The notes under the pieces were generated by a model. The model did no database searches. It was not told the origin of the DNA and saw only the letters and a list, made by a program, of their open reading frames with translations. Made by a program: the position numbers and the translations under genes. Positions 9,148 to 18,555 of a stretch of DNA of 64,000 nt are shown in pieces. Every line of letters begins with the position of its first letter. Position 1 is the stretch's first letter. The stretch is from Actinophytocola xinjiangensis (GTDB lineage: Bacteria > Actinomycetota > Actinomycetes > Mycobacteriales > Pseudonocardiaceae), in assembly GCF_001921215.1 (NCBI RefSeq), contig NZ_MSIF01000011.1:186001-250000 (forward strand). Direction: 5' to 3'.

Positions 9148-12100
9148 TCAGCCATCGTGGCCCGCGTTCACCGGGGGCCCGGCCGGCCGGGACCCGCCCC
9201 GCCGGACGGTCCGCCTGACCGGTGGTGTGACGGCCGGCACGTCCGGCGTGTCGACCGGTTCGGGGGCGCGACCGTTGGCCTGCTCGTGGGCACCGTTGCG
9301 CTCACCGGCGGCCAGCCGCACGTCACCGTCACCAGCGCCGTCACCAGCACTGTCACCGACGGGCTCGACGACGACCGTGGACGCCGCCGGCTCACCGGCG
9401 GGAACGGTGTGGGTCGCGGCGGCCGGCGCGGCCGGCTGCTCGACGGTGGCACTCGGCGGCGCGGTGCTGCGCCGCGAGCGGCGACGGGTCCGCCCGGTGG
9501 TCTGCTCGGCCGGCTGCTCAACCGGCTGCTCGGCCGGCGTCCCACCGGCCAGGGTGGACAGGTCGGCGTCCGGGTCGGTGGCCGACGCGCGGACCACGTC
9601 CGAGCGCCCACGCACCGCGGCGACCGGCGCCTCGGCCGTGGTCTCCGCGTCTGACGTCACGTCAGATGTGGCGTCGACTGTGGTGTCGGCGACACCGTTG
9701 GACTTGGTGGTCGCGGCGGCGATCCCCCGCACGGCCTTGGCCGCTTCCTTGGCCGCGGTCTCCTTGGCGGAGTCCCGCGAGGAGTCCCGCGAGGACTCCT
9801 TCGCCGAGTCCTTCTGGGAATCCTTGGCCGAGTCCTTGGTCGAGTCCTTCTGGGAGTCCTCGTTGCGGTTGCGGTTGCGCCGGCCCCCGCCGCCACCGCC
9901 GCCGTGCTGGGAGCCGTGGCCGTTGCCGCCACCGCCGGCCGGCTTGCCGACCGGGTCGATGGAGATCAGCACGCCCCGGCCCTTGCAGTGCTCACAGGTC
10001 GTGCCGAAGGCCTCCAGCAGGCCGGTGCCGACACGCTTGCGGGTCATCTGCACCAGACCCAGCGACGTGACCTCGGCGACCTGGTGGCGGGTGCGGTCGC
10101 GGCCAAGGCACTCGGTCAGCCGGCGCAGCACCAGGTCACGGTTGGACTCCAGCACCATGTCGATGAAGTCGATCACGATGATGCCGCCGATGTCGCGCAG
10201 CCGCAGCTGGCGGACGATCTCCTCGGCCGACTCCAGGTTGTTCCTGGTGACGGTCTCCTCGAGGTTGCCGCCCGAGCCGGTGAACTTGCCGGTGTTCACG
10301 TCGATCACGGTCATCGCCTCGGTGCGGTCGATGACCAGGTAGCCGCCCGAGGGCAGCCAGACCTTGCGGTCCAGCGCCTTCAACAGCTGCTCCTCGATGC
10401 GGTACTCGGCGAACACGTCGTTGGCGCCGACGTGCTTGCGGACCCGGTCGGCCAGCTCGGGGGCGACGTGACGCACGTAGGCGTCCACGGTCTCCCACGC
10501 GCCGGCGCCCTCGATCACCAGCGCCGAGAAGTCCTCGGTGAACAGGTCGCGCACGACCTTGACCAGCAGGTCCGGCTCCTCGTAGACCAGCGCGGGCGCG
10601 TTGGCCCGGCGCACGCCGTTGCCGCCCTTGGCCTTGTCCTGGATCACCTGCCACTGCGCCTGCAGGCGGCGCACGTCGCGGGCCAGCTCCTCCTCGCTGA
10701 TGCCCTCCGACGCCGTGCGGATGATCACACCGGCGTCCTCGGGGACCACGCGCTTGAGCACGTCCTTGAGCCGGCGGCGCTCGTTCTCCGGCAGCTTGCG
10801 GGAGATGCCGGTGGCGCCGCCGCCCGGCACGTACACCAGGAAGCGGCCGGGCAGGGAGATCTGGGTGGTCAGCCGGGCGCCCTTGTGCCCGACCGGGTCC
10901 TTGGTGACCTGCACCAGGACGCTGTCGCCGGTGGACAGCGCCTGCTCGATCTTGCGCGCCTTGCCCTCCAGGCCGGCGGCGTCCCAGTCGACCTCGCCGG
11001 CGTAGAGCACGGCGTTGCGGCCACGGCCGATGTCGACGAACGCGGCCTCCATCGACGGCAGCACGTTCTGCACGCGGCCCAGGTACACGTTGCCGACCAG
11101 CGAACCGCTGCCCGAGGAGGTCACGAAGTGCTCGACGAGCACCCCGTCCTCCAGCACACCGATCTGGATCCGGTCGCCGCGCTCCCGCACGACCATCGCG
11201 CGGTCGACGGCCTCGCGGCGGGCGAGGAACTCGGCCTCGGACAGGATCGGGGCGCGGCGCCGGCCGGCCTCGCGGCCGTCGCGGCGGCGCTGGCGCTTGG
11301 CCTCCAGGCGCGTGGAGCCCCGCACGCTGCGGACCTCGTCGCGGCCGTCGGAGTCGCCGCCCTTGTCCTTGTCGTCGCGGGCCTCGCGGACGTGGACGAC
11401 CGTGTTCGGCGGGTCGTCCTCGGTCGGGGCGCCGTCCTCGCCGTCGCCGCCCTTGCGCCGGCGGCGACGCCGGCGGCGACGGTTCCCGTCGGAGTCGTCG
11501 GACTCCGGCTGGTCGTCCTCGGCGGCCTCCGGCTCCTCGGCCTTGGCCTTGGACCGGCGCCTGCCCTCGGTCTTCTCCGGCTTGTCGGCCGGCTTGTCAC
11601 CGGACTTCTCGGCGGGGGCCGCGGCGGGCTTGTCCGACTTGTCCGGGGCCGGCTCGTCGTCGCCCGCCTCGTCGGCCTCGTCCTGGCCGCCCTTGCCCCG
11701 GCCACGGCCACGGCGGCCACGGCGGCGGCGCGGCCGGGAGTCGTCGTCGTCACCATCGGCGTCGGCCGGGTAGTCCTGGGACTCGTCGGCCGGCTCGTCC
11801 TCCTCGACCTCGGCGACGACCGGCTCCGGCTTGCGGACCGGTGCCGGCGCTGCCGGTGGCTCGGGCGGCAGGAACAGCGGAGACGCCGAGGCGAACACCG
11901 GGGTCGGCGGTACCCGCCGGGTCGGCTCGGCGGCCGGCGCCTGCTCGGGCTCCGGCTCCGGTTCCGGCTGTTCGACCAGGCCGAACGCCTCGGCGACCCG
12001 CAGCGCGGTGTCCCGGTCGATGCTCGACTGGGCGCTGCGCCCGTCGCCACCGAGGTCGCTGACCGCGGTGAGCACGTCCCGGCTGCTGCGGCCGAGCAGT

Positions 12101-12210
12101 TTGGCCAGCGCGTGCACGCGGATGCGTGCCGGCAGCTCCGCCAGCGCGGCGGAGATGGATGTGGTGGTATCCCCGCCGGCGTCGCCGGCAGGTGTCGTCG
12201 TATCCGACAT
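9148..12210 (-). CDS. rne: Ribonuclease E/G family endoribonuclease
   Basis: This protein of about 1020 residues is the actinobacterial RNase E, which cleaves AU-rich single-stranded RNA and matures rRNA. A long acidic/basic disordered N-terminal region with Arg-rich blocks precedes the catalytic core: S1 domain (VGNVYLGRVQNVLPSMEAAFVDIGRGRNAVLY), the DNase-I-like domain with IDVNTGKFTG, and the CEHCKGRG zinc link. The C-terminal third is disordered and holds a run of KDS/RDS repeats. ATG 12210 was chosen for its ribosome site GAAGGAG four bases upstream. It lies between ndk-side genes and rplU as in Rv2444c. Confidence 0.95.
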   Translation of the reverse strand: MSDTTTPAGDAGGDTTTSISAALAELPARIRVHALAKLLGRSSRDVLTAVSDLGGDGRSAQSSIDRDTALRVAEAFGLVEQPEPEPEPEQAPAAEPTRRVPPTPVFASASPLFLPPEPPAAPAPVRKPEPVVAEVEEDEPADESQDYPADADGDDDDSRPRRRRGRRGRGRGKGGQDEADEAGDDEPAPDKSDKPAAAPAEKSGDKPADKPEKTEGRRRSKAKAEEPEAAEDDQPESDDSDGNRRRRRRRRRKGGDGEDGAPTEDDPPNTVVHVREARDDKDKGGDSDGRDEVRSVRGSTRLEAKRQRRRDGREAGRRRAPILSEAEFLARREAVDRAMVVRERGDRIQIGVLEDGVLVEHFVTSSGSGSLVGNVYLGRVQNVLPSMEAAFVDIGRGRNAVLYAGEVDWDAAGLEGKARKIEQALSTGDSVLVQVTKDPVGHKGARLTTQISLPGRFLVYVPGGGATGISRKLPENERRRLKDVLKRVVPEDAGVIIRTASEGISEEELARDVRRLQAQWQVIQDKAKGGNGVRRANAPALVYEEPDLLVKVVRDLFTEDFSALVIEGAGAWETVDAYVRHVAPELADRVRKHVGANDVFAEYRIEEQLLKALDRKVWLPSGGYLVIDRTEAMTVIDVNTGKFTGSGGNLEETVTRNNLESAEEIVRQLRLRDIGGIIVIDFIDMVLESNRDLVLRRLTECLGRDRTRHQVAEVTSLGLVQMTRKRVGTGLLEAFGTTCEHCKGRGVLISIDPVGKPAGGGGNGHGSQHGGGGGGGRRNRNRNEDSQKDSTKDSAKDSQKDSAKESSRDSSRDSAKETAAKEAAKAVRGIAAATTKSNGVADTTVDATSDVTSDAETTAEAPVAAVRGRSDVVRASATDPDADLSTLAGGTPAEQPVEQPAEQTTGRTRRRSRRSTAPPSATVEQPAAPAAATHTVPAGEPAASTVVVEPVGDSAGDGAGDGDVRLAAGERNGAHEQANGRAPEPVDTPDVPAVTPPVRRTVRRGGSRPAGPPVNAGHDG

Positions 12211-12408
12211 GTAGCTCCTTCGCCCCCGGGCGCGTCCATCCGGACGCGGCCGCGCAGGGGCCTCGTCGTCCTGCCCCACCGTGCTCCGACGGTGAGGCGT
12301 TGGTCAGTTCCGCCGCCGGGCGGCGGGAATCCTCGCCTCTCACCGTGTGGCCGCCGAGCGAGCTCGCCGGCCGATCACGGCAGGTCTGTCAACAACGTCA
12401 CGCCGAGC

Positions 12409-12426
12409 AGGGCTGTTATCAGCCCT
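12409..12426 (-). terminator. Small hairpin over the DUF2344 stop codon
   Basis: AGGGCTG and CAGCCCT form a perfect 7-bp stem with a TTAT loop. It spans the stop codon of the DUF2344 gene and could end that transcript before rne. Confidence 0.4.
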
Positions 12427-13252
12427 GGGTCACAGCCCTGTCCTGGGCCAACGGGTCAGCCAGGCCTCCGCCGTCGTCGAGCCGGCCCTGGGCCATCCGG
12501 GTCGCCTTCGCGGGCACCGGCGGTTCCAGGTCGGCGACGACTCGAAGCGCGCTCAGCACGTCGTCCGGTCGAACGGCAGGAGTTGTCTGCCGGACGACCA
12601 CCTCGAGTATCCCACACGTGACGTCGGGGGGTGGTGAGTCGGATGCGACTGTGGCGGTCGCAACGGTCGCGTTGACGATCGCCGCGCGGGCGTCGATGGT
12701 GCGCATTCCCTGCTTGGTCAACCGTTCGACCTCGACGACCGGGGCCGCCAGCAGTGCGGTCACCGCCGCCGAGAGGTCGCCCGGCGACACGCCGGGCAGT
12801 TCGATCCGCCAGCGGCCCGCCTCGACCCGGTCGGCCAGCGCGCCGCCGCCGGGCGCGGCGACGACCGCCTCCAGCAGGTCCAGCCCCGTGGGCATGGCGC
12901 GGTCGAGCACGGCCACCAGTTCCGCCGGTTCGACCGGCGTGACCAGCTGGATCTCGACGTACTCCGCCTCGCTCGCCACCCCCGTCGGCGCCGCGCCGAT
13001 CCAGGAGATCTTCGGATGCGGGTTGAACCCCTGCGAGTAGGCCATCGGCACGTGCGCCCGGCGCAGCGCGCGCTCGAACGCTCGTGCGATATCACGGTGC
13101 GAGGTGAACCGCAACCTGCCCCGTTTGGCGTACCGCAGCCGCAGGCGCTGCACCGCCGGGGCCGATGGATTCGGTCGATCCTGCCTGGTCAGCTTTACTC
13201 CTTCTGGTGGGATCGGGCTACTCCGGTGGTGCTCACCGGTGCCTGCTGGCAC
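12419..13252 (-). CDS. DUF2344 / TIGR03936 radical-SAM-linked protein
   Basis: This protein of up to 277 residues belongs to the TIGR03936 (DUF2344) family, the genomic partner of the TIGR03960 B12-binding radical SAM protein. The conserved start of the domain is RLRLRYAKRGRLRFTSHRDIARAFERALRR, followed by MAYSQGFNPHPKIS. Its biochemical function is unknown; the pair is thought to act in RNA modification or a related reaction. The start is unclear: GTG 13252 gives a 34-residue unconserved lead, while CTG 13192, preceded by AAGGAG at 5 bases, fits homologue length. The radical SAM partner is downstream of the antiparallel protease, at 14901-16829. Confidence 0.85.
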   Translation of the reverse strand: MPAGTGEHHRSSPIPPEGVKLTRQDRPNPSAPAVQRLRLRYAKRGRLRFTSHRDIARAFERALRRAHVPMAYSQGFNPHPKISWIGAAPTGVASEAEYVEIQLVTPVEPAELVAVLDRAMPTGLDLLEAVVAAPGGGALADRVEAGRWRIELPGVSPGDLSAAVTALLAAPVVEVERLTKQGMRTIDARAAIVNATVATATVASDSPPPDVTCGILEVVVRQTTPAVRPDDVLSALRVVADLEPPVPAKATRMAQGRLDDGGGLADPLAQDRAVTQG

Positions 13253-13372
13253 GGTACCCCCAGATCCAATCCACCCGATGAGCTTGTCTGGTCGTCGCCC
13301 GAGTGGTTACCGTCCGGACATTGGACAGCCGGTACCCCCGACCGGCCGCCCCCACCACTGGAGGTCAGCCCC

Positions 13373-14893
13373 GTGCCTCTGCCGCGCCGACTCGCGGTGG
13401 CAGCGGTAAGCGCCGTGATGATCGCGACGGCGCTGGTCACGACCGGTGTCACCGGTGTCGCGGCCAGCGCGCAACCAGCCGGCAAGCCGCCCGCGTGCTC
13501 GACCTCCCTCCCCGACCCGCGTTACCTGGTGCTGTTCGACGGCGGGACGGCGCGCCCGGCGGCCGCCCAGGAGATCAGCGACGCGTGCGGCACCCTGACC
13601 GGGTACTACCCGGAGATCGCGGTGGGCGTCGCCACCTCGGCCGACCCCGAGTTCGACCGGCGCCTGGGTCACGACCGGGCGTTCAGCGCCCAGCGCGCGG
13701 TCGAGTCCCAGCGGGGCGAGCCGCGCCAGGACGACACCGGCGCCGACGGCACCCAGGCGATGATCACCACCTCTCCCGCCGCCGTGTCCACCGCCGACCG
13801 CACGGGTGAGCAGTGGGACATGGACCTGATCGGCGCCGACCGGGCGCGGCGGGCCAACCCCGGCAGCCGCGACGTCGTGGTCGGCGTGCTCGACTCCGGG
13901 ATCGACCCGCGTCACCCCGACCTGGAGGCCGCGCTCGCGCCGGCCCTGTCGGCCGGGTGCCTGTCGGGGGTGCCGGACACCTCCCCGGGGGCGTGGGCAC
14001 CGACCGCGTCGCCGCACGGCACGCACGTCGCCGGGACGATCGCGGCCGCCGACGACGGCCGGGGCACCGCCGGCGTGGCGCCCGGGGTGCGGATCGCGTC
14101 GGTCAAGGTCGTCGACGACGACGGCTACATCCTTCCCGAGTACGCGGTGTGCGGGCTGATGTGGGCCAGCGCCACCAGGATGGCCGTCACCAACAACAGC
14201 TACTTCGTCGACCCGTGGCTGCTGACCTGCAACCGCGACAACGAGCGGGTGGTGTTCGAGGCCGTGCGGCGCGCCGTCGACCACGCGACCACCCACGGGG
14301 TGCTGACCGTCGCCGCCGCCACCAACGAGGCGACCGACCTCGCCGACCCGACCGGCCGCACCGACGGCGTCCGGACCATGGACAGCAGCTGCAAGGTGCT
14401 GCCGGCCGGGTTGCGCGGTGTGGTCGCGGTGTCGGCCGTCGGCCCGGACGAGGTCAAGTCCAGCTACAGCGCCTACGGCCTGGGCGTGATCGACCTGGCC
14501 GCGCCGGGCGGCGAGTCCAAGACCACGCGGGAGCCGGCCGAGTCCGACCCCGCGCCCGACCAGCCCGACGGGTGCGTGCTCTCGACCGTGCCCGGCGGGT
14601 ACGACCGGTACTGCGGCACGTCGATGGCCACGCCGCACGTCTCGGGAGTGGCGGCGTTGCTGGCCAGCGAGCACCCGAGCGCCTCGCCGCAGAAACTGGC
14701 GAAGCTGCTCACCGAGCAGGCCGACGCCCTCCCGTGCCCGGCCGACTACGACCTCGACGGCACCGGCGCGCAGGACGCCTACTGCGAGGGCTACGCCCCC
14801 TACAACGGCTTCTACGGCCACGGCCTGGTCGACGCGGAGGCCGCCGTCGACGACAGCGCTCTGCCCAGGGCCCTGGCCCTGCCCGGCCGCTGA
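13373..14893 (+). CDS. Secreted subtilisin-family (S8) serine protease
   Basis: This 506-residue pre-pro-protease has an N-terminal signal peptide (PRRLAVAAVSAVMIATALV, then an Ala-rich cleavage region). A prodomain of about 110 residues follows. The peptidase domain has the catalytic triad Asp174 (VGVLDSGID), His215 (PHGTHVAG) and Ser417 (GTSMATPHVSG). It has several cysteines, which fits an exported enzyme with disulfides. No C-terminal transmembrane anchor is seen, so it is probably released. GTG 13373 was chosen for the GGAGG ribosome site 8 bases upstream and the signal peptide. It sits opposite the surrounding genes, between two family partners, and looks like an insertion in a conserved pair. 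Confidence 0.92.
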   Translation: MPLPRRLAVAAVSAVMIATALVTTGVTGVAASAQPAGKPPACSTSLPDPRYLVLFDGGTARPAAAQEISDACGTLTGYYPEIAVGVATSADPEFDRRLGHDRAFSAQRAVESQRGEPRQDDTGADGTQAMITTSPAAVSTADRTGEQWDMDLIGADRARRANPGSRDVVVGVLDSGIDPRHPDLEAALAPALSAGCLSGVPDTSPGAWAPTASPHGTHVAGTIAAADDGRGTAGVAPGVRIASVKVVDDDGYILPEYAVCGLMWASATRMAVTNNSYFVDPWLLTCNRDNERVVFEAVRRAVDHATTHGVLTVAAATNEATDLADPTGRTDGVRTMDSSCKVLPAGLRGVVAVSAVGPDEVKSSYSAYGLGVIDLAAPGGESKTTREPAESDPAPDQPDGCVLSTVPGGYDRYCGTSMATPHVSGVAALLASEHPSASPQKLAKLLTEQADALPCPADYDLDGTGAQDAYCEGYAPYNGFYGHGLVDAEAAVDDSALPRALALPGR

Positions 14894-14900
14894 GCCCGGC

Positions 14901-16829
14901 TCAGTTCACCGGGGTCAGCGGCAGCAGCGTGCGGCCGGTCGGGCCGATCTCGATGTCGGTGCCCATCGCCGGGCAGACACCGCAGTCGAAGCACGGGGTC
15001 CAGCGGCAGTCCTCCAGCTCACGCTCGTCCAGCGCGTCCTGCCAGTCGTCCCACAGCCATTCCTTGTCCAGCCCGGAGTCCAGGTGGTCCCAGGGCAGTA
15101 CCTCGTCCTCGGTGCGCTCGCGGGTGGTGAACCAGGCCAGGTCGACCCCGAGCGGCGCCAGCGCCTCGGCCGCGGCGGTGACCCACCGCTCGTAGGAGAA
15201 GTGCTCGCTCCAGCCGTCGAAACGGCCACCGGCACGCCACACGCGCTCGATGACCCGCCCGACCCGCCGGTCGCCCCGGGAGAGCAGGCCTTCGATCAGG
15301 CTCGGCTTGCCGTCGTGGTAGCGCATACCGATGTTGCGGCCCAGGTTGCGGTCGGAGTTGACCGCGGCCCGCAGCTTGCGCAGCCGGTCGTCGACGGTGT
15401 CCGGGTCGCACTGCGCGGCCCACTGGAACGGGGTGTGCGGCTTGGGCACGAACCCGCCGATGGACACCGTGCAGCGGATGTCCTTGCGCCCGCTGGCCTC
15501 CCGGCCCGCGCGGATGACCTCCTTGGCCATCGCCGCGATCTGCAGGACGTCCTCGTCGGTCTCGGTCGGCAGCCCGCACATGAAGTACAGCTTCACCTGG
15601 CGCCAGCCGGCGGCGTAGGCGGCGCTGACCGTGCGGATGAGGTCCTCCTCGGACACCATCTTGTTGATCACGCGCCGGATCCGTTCGCTGCCGCCCTCCG
15701 GGGCGAAGGTCAGCCCGGAGCGGCGCCCGCCGCGCGAGAGCTCGTTGGCCAGGTCGATGTTGAACGCGTCGACCCTGGTCGAGGGCAGCGACAGGCCGGT
15801 GTTGGTGCCCTCGTAGCGGTCGGCCAGCCCCTTGGTGACCTCGGCGATCTCGGAGTGGTCCGCGCTGGACAGCGACAGCAGGCCGACCTCCTCGAAGCCG
15901 CTGGCGTCCAGGCCGCGCCGGACCATCTCGCCGATGCCCTCGATGGACCGCTCCCGCACCGGGCGGGTGATCATCCCGGCCTGGCAGAACCGGCAGCCCC
16001 GGGTGCAGCCGCGGAAGATCTCCACGCTCATCCGCTCGTGCACGCTCTCCGCCAGCGGCACCAGCGGCTGCTTGGGGTAGGGCCAGGCGTCGAGGTCCAT
16101 GGTGGTGCGCTTGGCGATCCGCTCGGGCACCCGCTCGCGGTTGGGCCGCACGTACTCGATGCCGCCGCCGCTGGCGGGGTCGAGGTAGCCGACGTCGTAG
16201 AAACGCGGCACGTACACGCCGCCGGTCTCGGCCAGGCGGGTGAGGATCTCGTCCCGGCCGCCGGGCGAACCCTCGGCCTTCCAGGCGCGCACCAGGTCGG
16301 TGATCTCCAGGACCGCCTCCTCGCCGTCGCCGAGCACGGCGGCGTCGACGAAGTCGGCGATCGGCTCCGGGTTGAACGCGGCGTGGCCGCCGGCGACGAC
16401 GATCGGGTGCTCGGTGGTGCGGTCGGCGGCGTGCAGCGGGATGCCGGCCAGGTCCAGCGCGGAGAGCAGGTTGGTGTAGCCCAGTTCGGTGGCGAAGCTG
16501 ACGCCGAGCAGGTCGAACGCGCCGACCGGCCGGTGGCCGTCGACGGTGAACTGCGGCACGCCGTGCTCACGCATCAGCGCCTCGAGGTCGGGCCAGATCG
16601 CGTAGGTGCGCTCGGCCAGCACGTCCGGCTGCTCGTTGAGCACCTCGTAGAGGATCATGACGCCCTGGTTGGGCAGGCCGACCTCGTAGGCGTCGGGATA
16701 CATCAGGGCCCAGCGGACGGTGGTGGCGTCCCAGTCCTTGACGGTCGAGTTGAGCTCCCCGCCGACGTACTGGACCGGCTTGGACACCCTGGGCAGCAAC
16801 GGCTCGAGCCGGGGAAAGACGGACTCCAT
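14901..16829 (-). CDS. B12-binding-like radical SAM protein (TIGR03960)
   Basis: This 642-residue protein is a TIGR03960 radical SAM enzyme. The N-terminal B12-binding-like region carries VVAGGHAAFNPEPIADFVDAAVLGDGE. The iron-sulfur cluster motif is CTRGCRFC with Cys275, Cys279 and Cys282. A C-terminal Cys-rich tail (CRWTPCFDCGVCP) may hold a second cluster. The substrate is unknown; the family is always linked to DUF2344, found here at 12419-13252. ATG 16829 gives the family start. The gene ends 8 bp from the convergent protease stop. Confidence 0.93.
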   Translation of the reverse strand: MESVFPRLEPLLPRVSKPVQYVGGELNSTVKDWDATTVRWALMYPDAYEVGLPNQGVMILYEVLNEQPDVLAERTYAIWPDLEALMREHGVPQFTVDGHRPVGAFDLLGVSFATELGYTNLLSALDLAGIPLHAADRTTEHPIVVAGGHAAFNPEPIADFVDAAVLGDGEEAVLEITDLVRAWKAEGSPGGRDEILTRLAETGGVYVPRFYDVGYLDPASGGGIEYVRPNRERVPERIAKRTTMDLDAWPYPKQPLVPLAESVHERMSVEIFRGCTRGCRFCQAGMITRPVRERSIEGIGEMVRRGLDASGFEEVGLLSLSSADHSEIAEVTKGLADRYEGTNTGLSLPSTRVDAFNIDLANELSRGGRRSGLTFAPEGGSERIRRVINKMVSEEDLIRTVSAAYAAGWRQVKLYFMCGLPTETDEDVLQIAAMAKEVIRAGREASGRKDIRCTVSIGGFVPKPHTPFQWAAQCDPDTVDDRLRKLRAAVNSDRNLGRNIGMRYHDGKPSLIEGLLSRGDRRVGRVIERVWRAGGRFDGWSEHFSYERWVTAAAEALAPLGVDLAWFTTRERTEDEVLPWDHLDSGLDKEWLWDDWQDALDERELEDCRWTPCFDCGVCPAMGTDIEIGPTGRTLLPLTPVN

Positions 16830-16863
16830 AATGCGCCCCAGCCTAGCTCGCGGCCCCGGTGGC

Positions 16864-17703
16864 TCAGCGCAGCAGGAGGGTGCCCACGCGGCGGGCGGCG
16901 ATCACGACCCCCAGCGCGGCCATCACGGCGAAGTACGCGAGGTGACCGAGCAGTGACAGGTCGACGAACCCGGAGCTGAGCGCCCGCATGATCTCGATGG
17001 CGTGGTAGAGCGGCAGGCAGCGCACCGCGACCTGGAGGACCTCGGGGTAGACGGTCAGCGGGAAGAACGTGGTGGAGAACAGGAACATGGGCATCAGCGC
17101 CAGCTGGACCAGGTCGAAGTCCTGCCAGGAGCGCATGAACGTGGTCGCGGCCATGCCGATGGCGGCGAACGCGAACGCGACGAACAACGCGGCCGGCAGC
17201 GCCAGCAGCGCCCACGGCGAGGCGATCAGGCCCAGGCCGAGCATCACCGCGAGGAACCCGACCGCGTAGAGCCCGCCGCGCAGCAACGCCCAGGCGATCT
17301 CGCCGACGGCGACGTCGACCGGGCCGAGCGGGGTGGCCAGCATGGCGTCGTAGAGCTTGGCGTACTTGAGCTTGGAGAAGATGTTGAACGTGGCGTCGTA
17401 GACCGCGCCGTTCATCGCCGAGGCGGCCAGCAGGGCGGGCGCGACGAAGGCGACGTAGCTCATCGGCTCGCCGGTCGGCCCGACGACCTCGCCGACCAGC
17501 GCGCCGAAGCCGACACCCATGGCGAGCAGGTAGAACAGCGGCTCGCAGAACCCCGACACGATCGCGAGCCACGCCCGCCGGTTGACCAGCAGCGACCGTT
17601 CGACCAGGACCCGGGCGCGGCCCGCGTACAGGCCGGGTGGCAGGACCCGCAGCAGCAGGCCGCCGTGGCGCGCCGGGGCGGTGCGGTCGAGGGTGCCAGT
17701 CAT
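16864..17703 (-). CDS. ABC-2 type permease (exporter subunit 2)
   Basis: This 279-residue protein has about six hydrophobic segments in the ABC-2 permease pattern and the loop EPLFYLLAMGVGFGALV typical of NodJ/DrrB-type exporters. It forms a membrane pore with the other permease at 17700-18509, whose stop codon overlaps its ATG by 4 bp. The matching ATPase is probably the gene at 19256-20185, upstream beyond a toxin-antitoxin pair. Substrates of this group include drugs and lipids; the substrate here cannot be read. Confidence 0.87.
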   Translation of the reverse strand: MTGTLDRTAPARHGGLLLRVLPPGLYAGRARVLVERSLLVNRRAWLAIVSGFCEPLFYLLAMGVGFGALVGEVVGPTGEPMSYVAFVAPALLAASAMNGAVYDATFNIFSKLKYAKLYDAMLATPLGPVDVAVGEIAWALLRGGLYAVGFLAVMLGLGLIASPWALLALPAALFVAFAFAAIGMAATTFMRSWQDFDLVQLALMPMFLFSTTFFPLTVYPEVLQVAVRCLPLYHAIEIMRALSSGFVDLSLLGHLAYFAVMAALGVVIAARRVGTLLLR

Positions 17704-18509
17704 GCGCTCAGCCGCCTTCGGTAGCGCCGGGCGGCGATCATCGCCCCGGCGAGGAAGAGTGCGACCAGGAACGCGACGTGGCCGAGGGCGGGCAGCCACT
17801 CCAGGGTGCCGAACGCGGCGTCCCGGCCCAGCTCGGTGCCGTGCCACAGCGGGGTGATCCAGGCGATCGGCCGCAGCCACACCGGCAGTTGTTCGACCGG
17901 GAAGAACGCCCCGGCGAACAGCGTCATCGGCATCACCACGAACCGGAACAGCGCGGTGAACTGCTGGCCCTCGGACTCGATGGTCGCCGAGAACGCGGCG
18001 ACCGGCGCGGCGAAGGCCATCCCGGTGAGCACCGCGACCAGCAGCGTGATCAGCACCCCCGGCCCGGTCAGGGTGCCGAGCAGCGCGGCGACCAGCAGGT
18101 AGGCGGCCCCGGAGCCGGCCAGGCGGATCGCGACCCAGGTCAGGTGGCCGCCGAGGATCTGCGCCGGGGTGACCGGCGAGGCGGCGATGGCCAGGTAGGT
18201 CCGCTGCCACTTGAACGCCGAGAGCACCGGATAGGTGCACTCGAACGCGGCGATCTGCACGGACGTGGCGACCAGCAGCGCGGGCGCGAGGTAGACGACG
18301 TAGCTCAGGCCCCCGGTGGCCTCGCTCGGCTCGACCTGCGACCCGAGCCCGAACCCGAGTGCGAGCAGGTACAGCACCGGCTGCACGACACTGGACACGA
18401 CGGTCGAGCGCCAGTTGCGCCGGTACCACGTCCACATGGCTTCGACCACGATGAACGCGGCGCGCACCGGGCCGAGCACCTGTCCGCTCGCGCGTAGCTC
18501 TGCCACCAC
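17700..18509 (-). CDS. ABC-2 type permease (exporter subunit 1)
   Basis: This 269-residue permease has six predicted membrane segments and the conserved QPVLYLLALGFGLGS block. It has the same design as the downstream permease, so the transporter is a heterodimer. The GTG start at 18509 is preceded by a 26-bp element at positions -4 to -29, nearly identical to the one before the ATPase gene. A TAGTCT hexamer six bases before the start suggests a leaderless message. Confidence 0.87.
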   Translation of the reverse strand: MVAELRASGQVLGPVRAAFIVVEAMWTWYRRNWRSTVVSSVVQPVLYLLALGFGLGSQVEPSEATGGLSYVVYLAPALLVATSVQIAAFECTYPVLSAFKWQRTYLAIAASPVTPAQILGGHLTWVAIRLAGSGAAYLLVAALLGTLTGPGVLITLLVAVLTGMAFAAPVAAFSATIESEGQQFTALFRFVVMPMTLFAGAFFPVEQLPVWLRPIAWITPLWHGTELGRDAAFGTLEWLPALGHVAFLVALFLAGAMIAARRYRRRLSA

Positions 18510-18512
18510 TCC

Positions 18513-18538
18513 CGCAGACTAGATCGCCACCCCGACAG
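18513..18538 (-). repeat. 26-bp upstream element, copy 1 (permease operon)
   Basis: In gene direction the element reads CTGTCGG, three variable bases, then GGCGATCTAGTCTGCG. It matches the copy at 20189-20214 at 23 of 26 positions and sits at the same distance (3 bases) from the start codon. TAGTCT could be a -10 box for leaderless transcription. Confidence 0.7.
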
Positions 18539-18555
18539 TTCGGGTAGTGGTCGGC

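Noticed and set aside
9904-12621. A 905-codon plus-strand frame opposite RNase E
   Set aside because: Arg/Gly/Val-rich shadow without a motif; the minus strand carries clear S1 and RNase E motifs.
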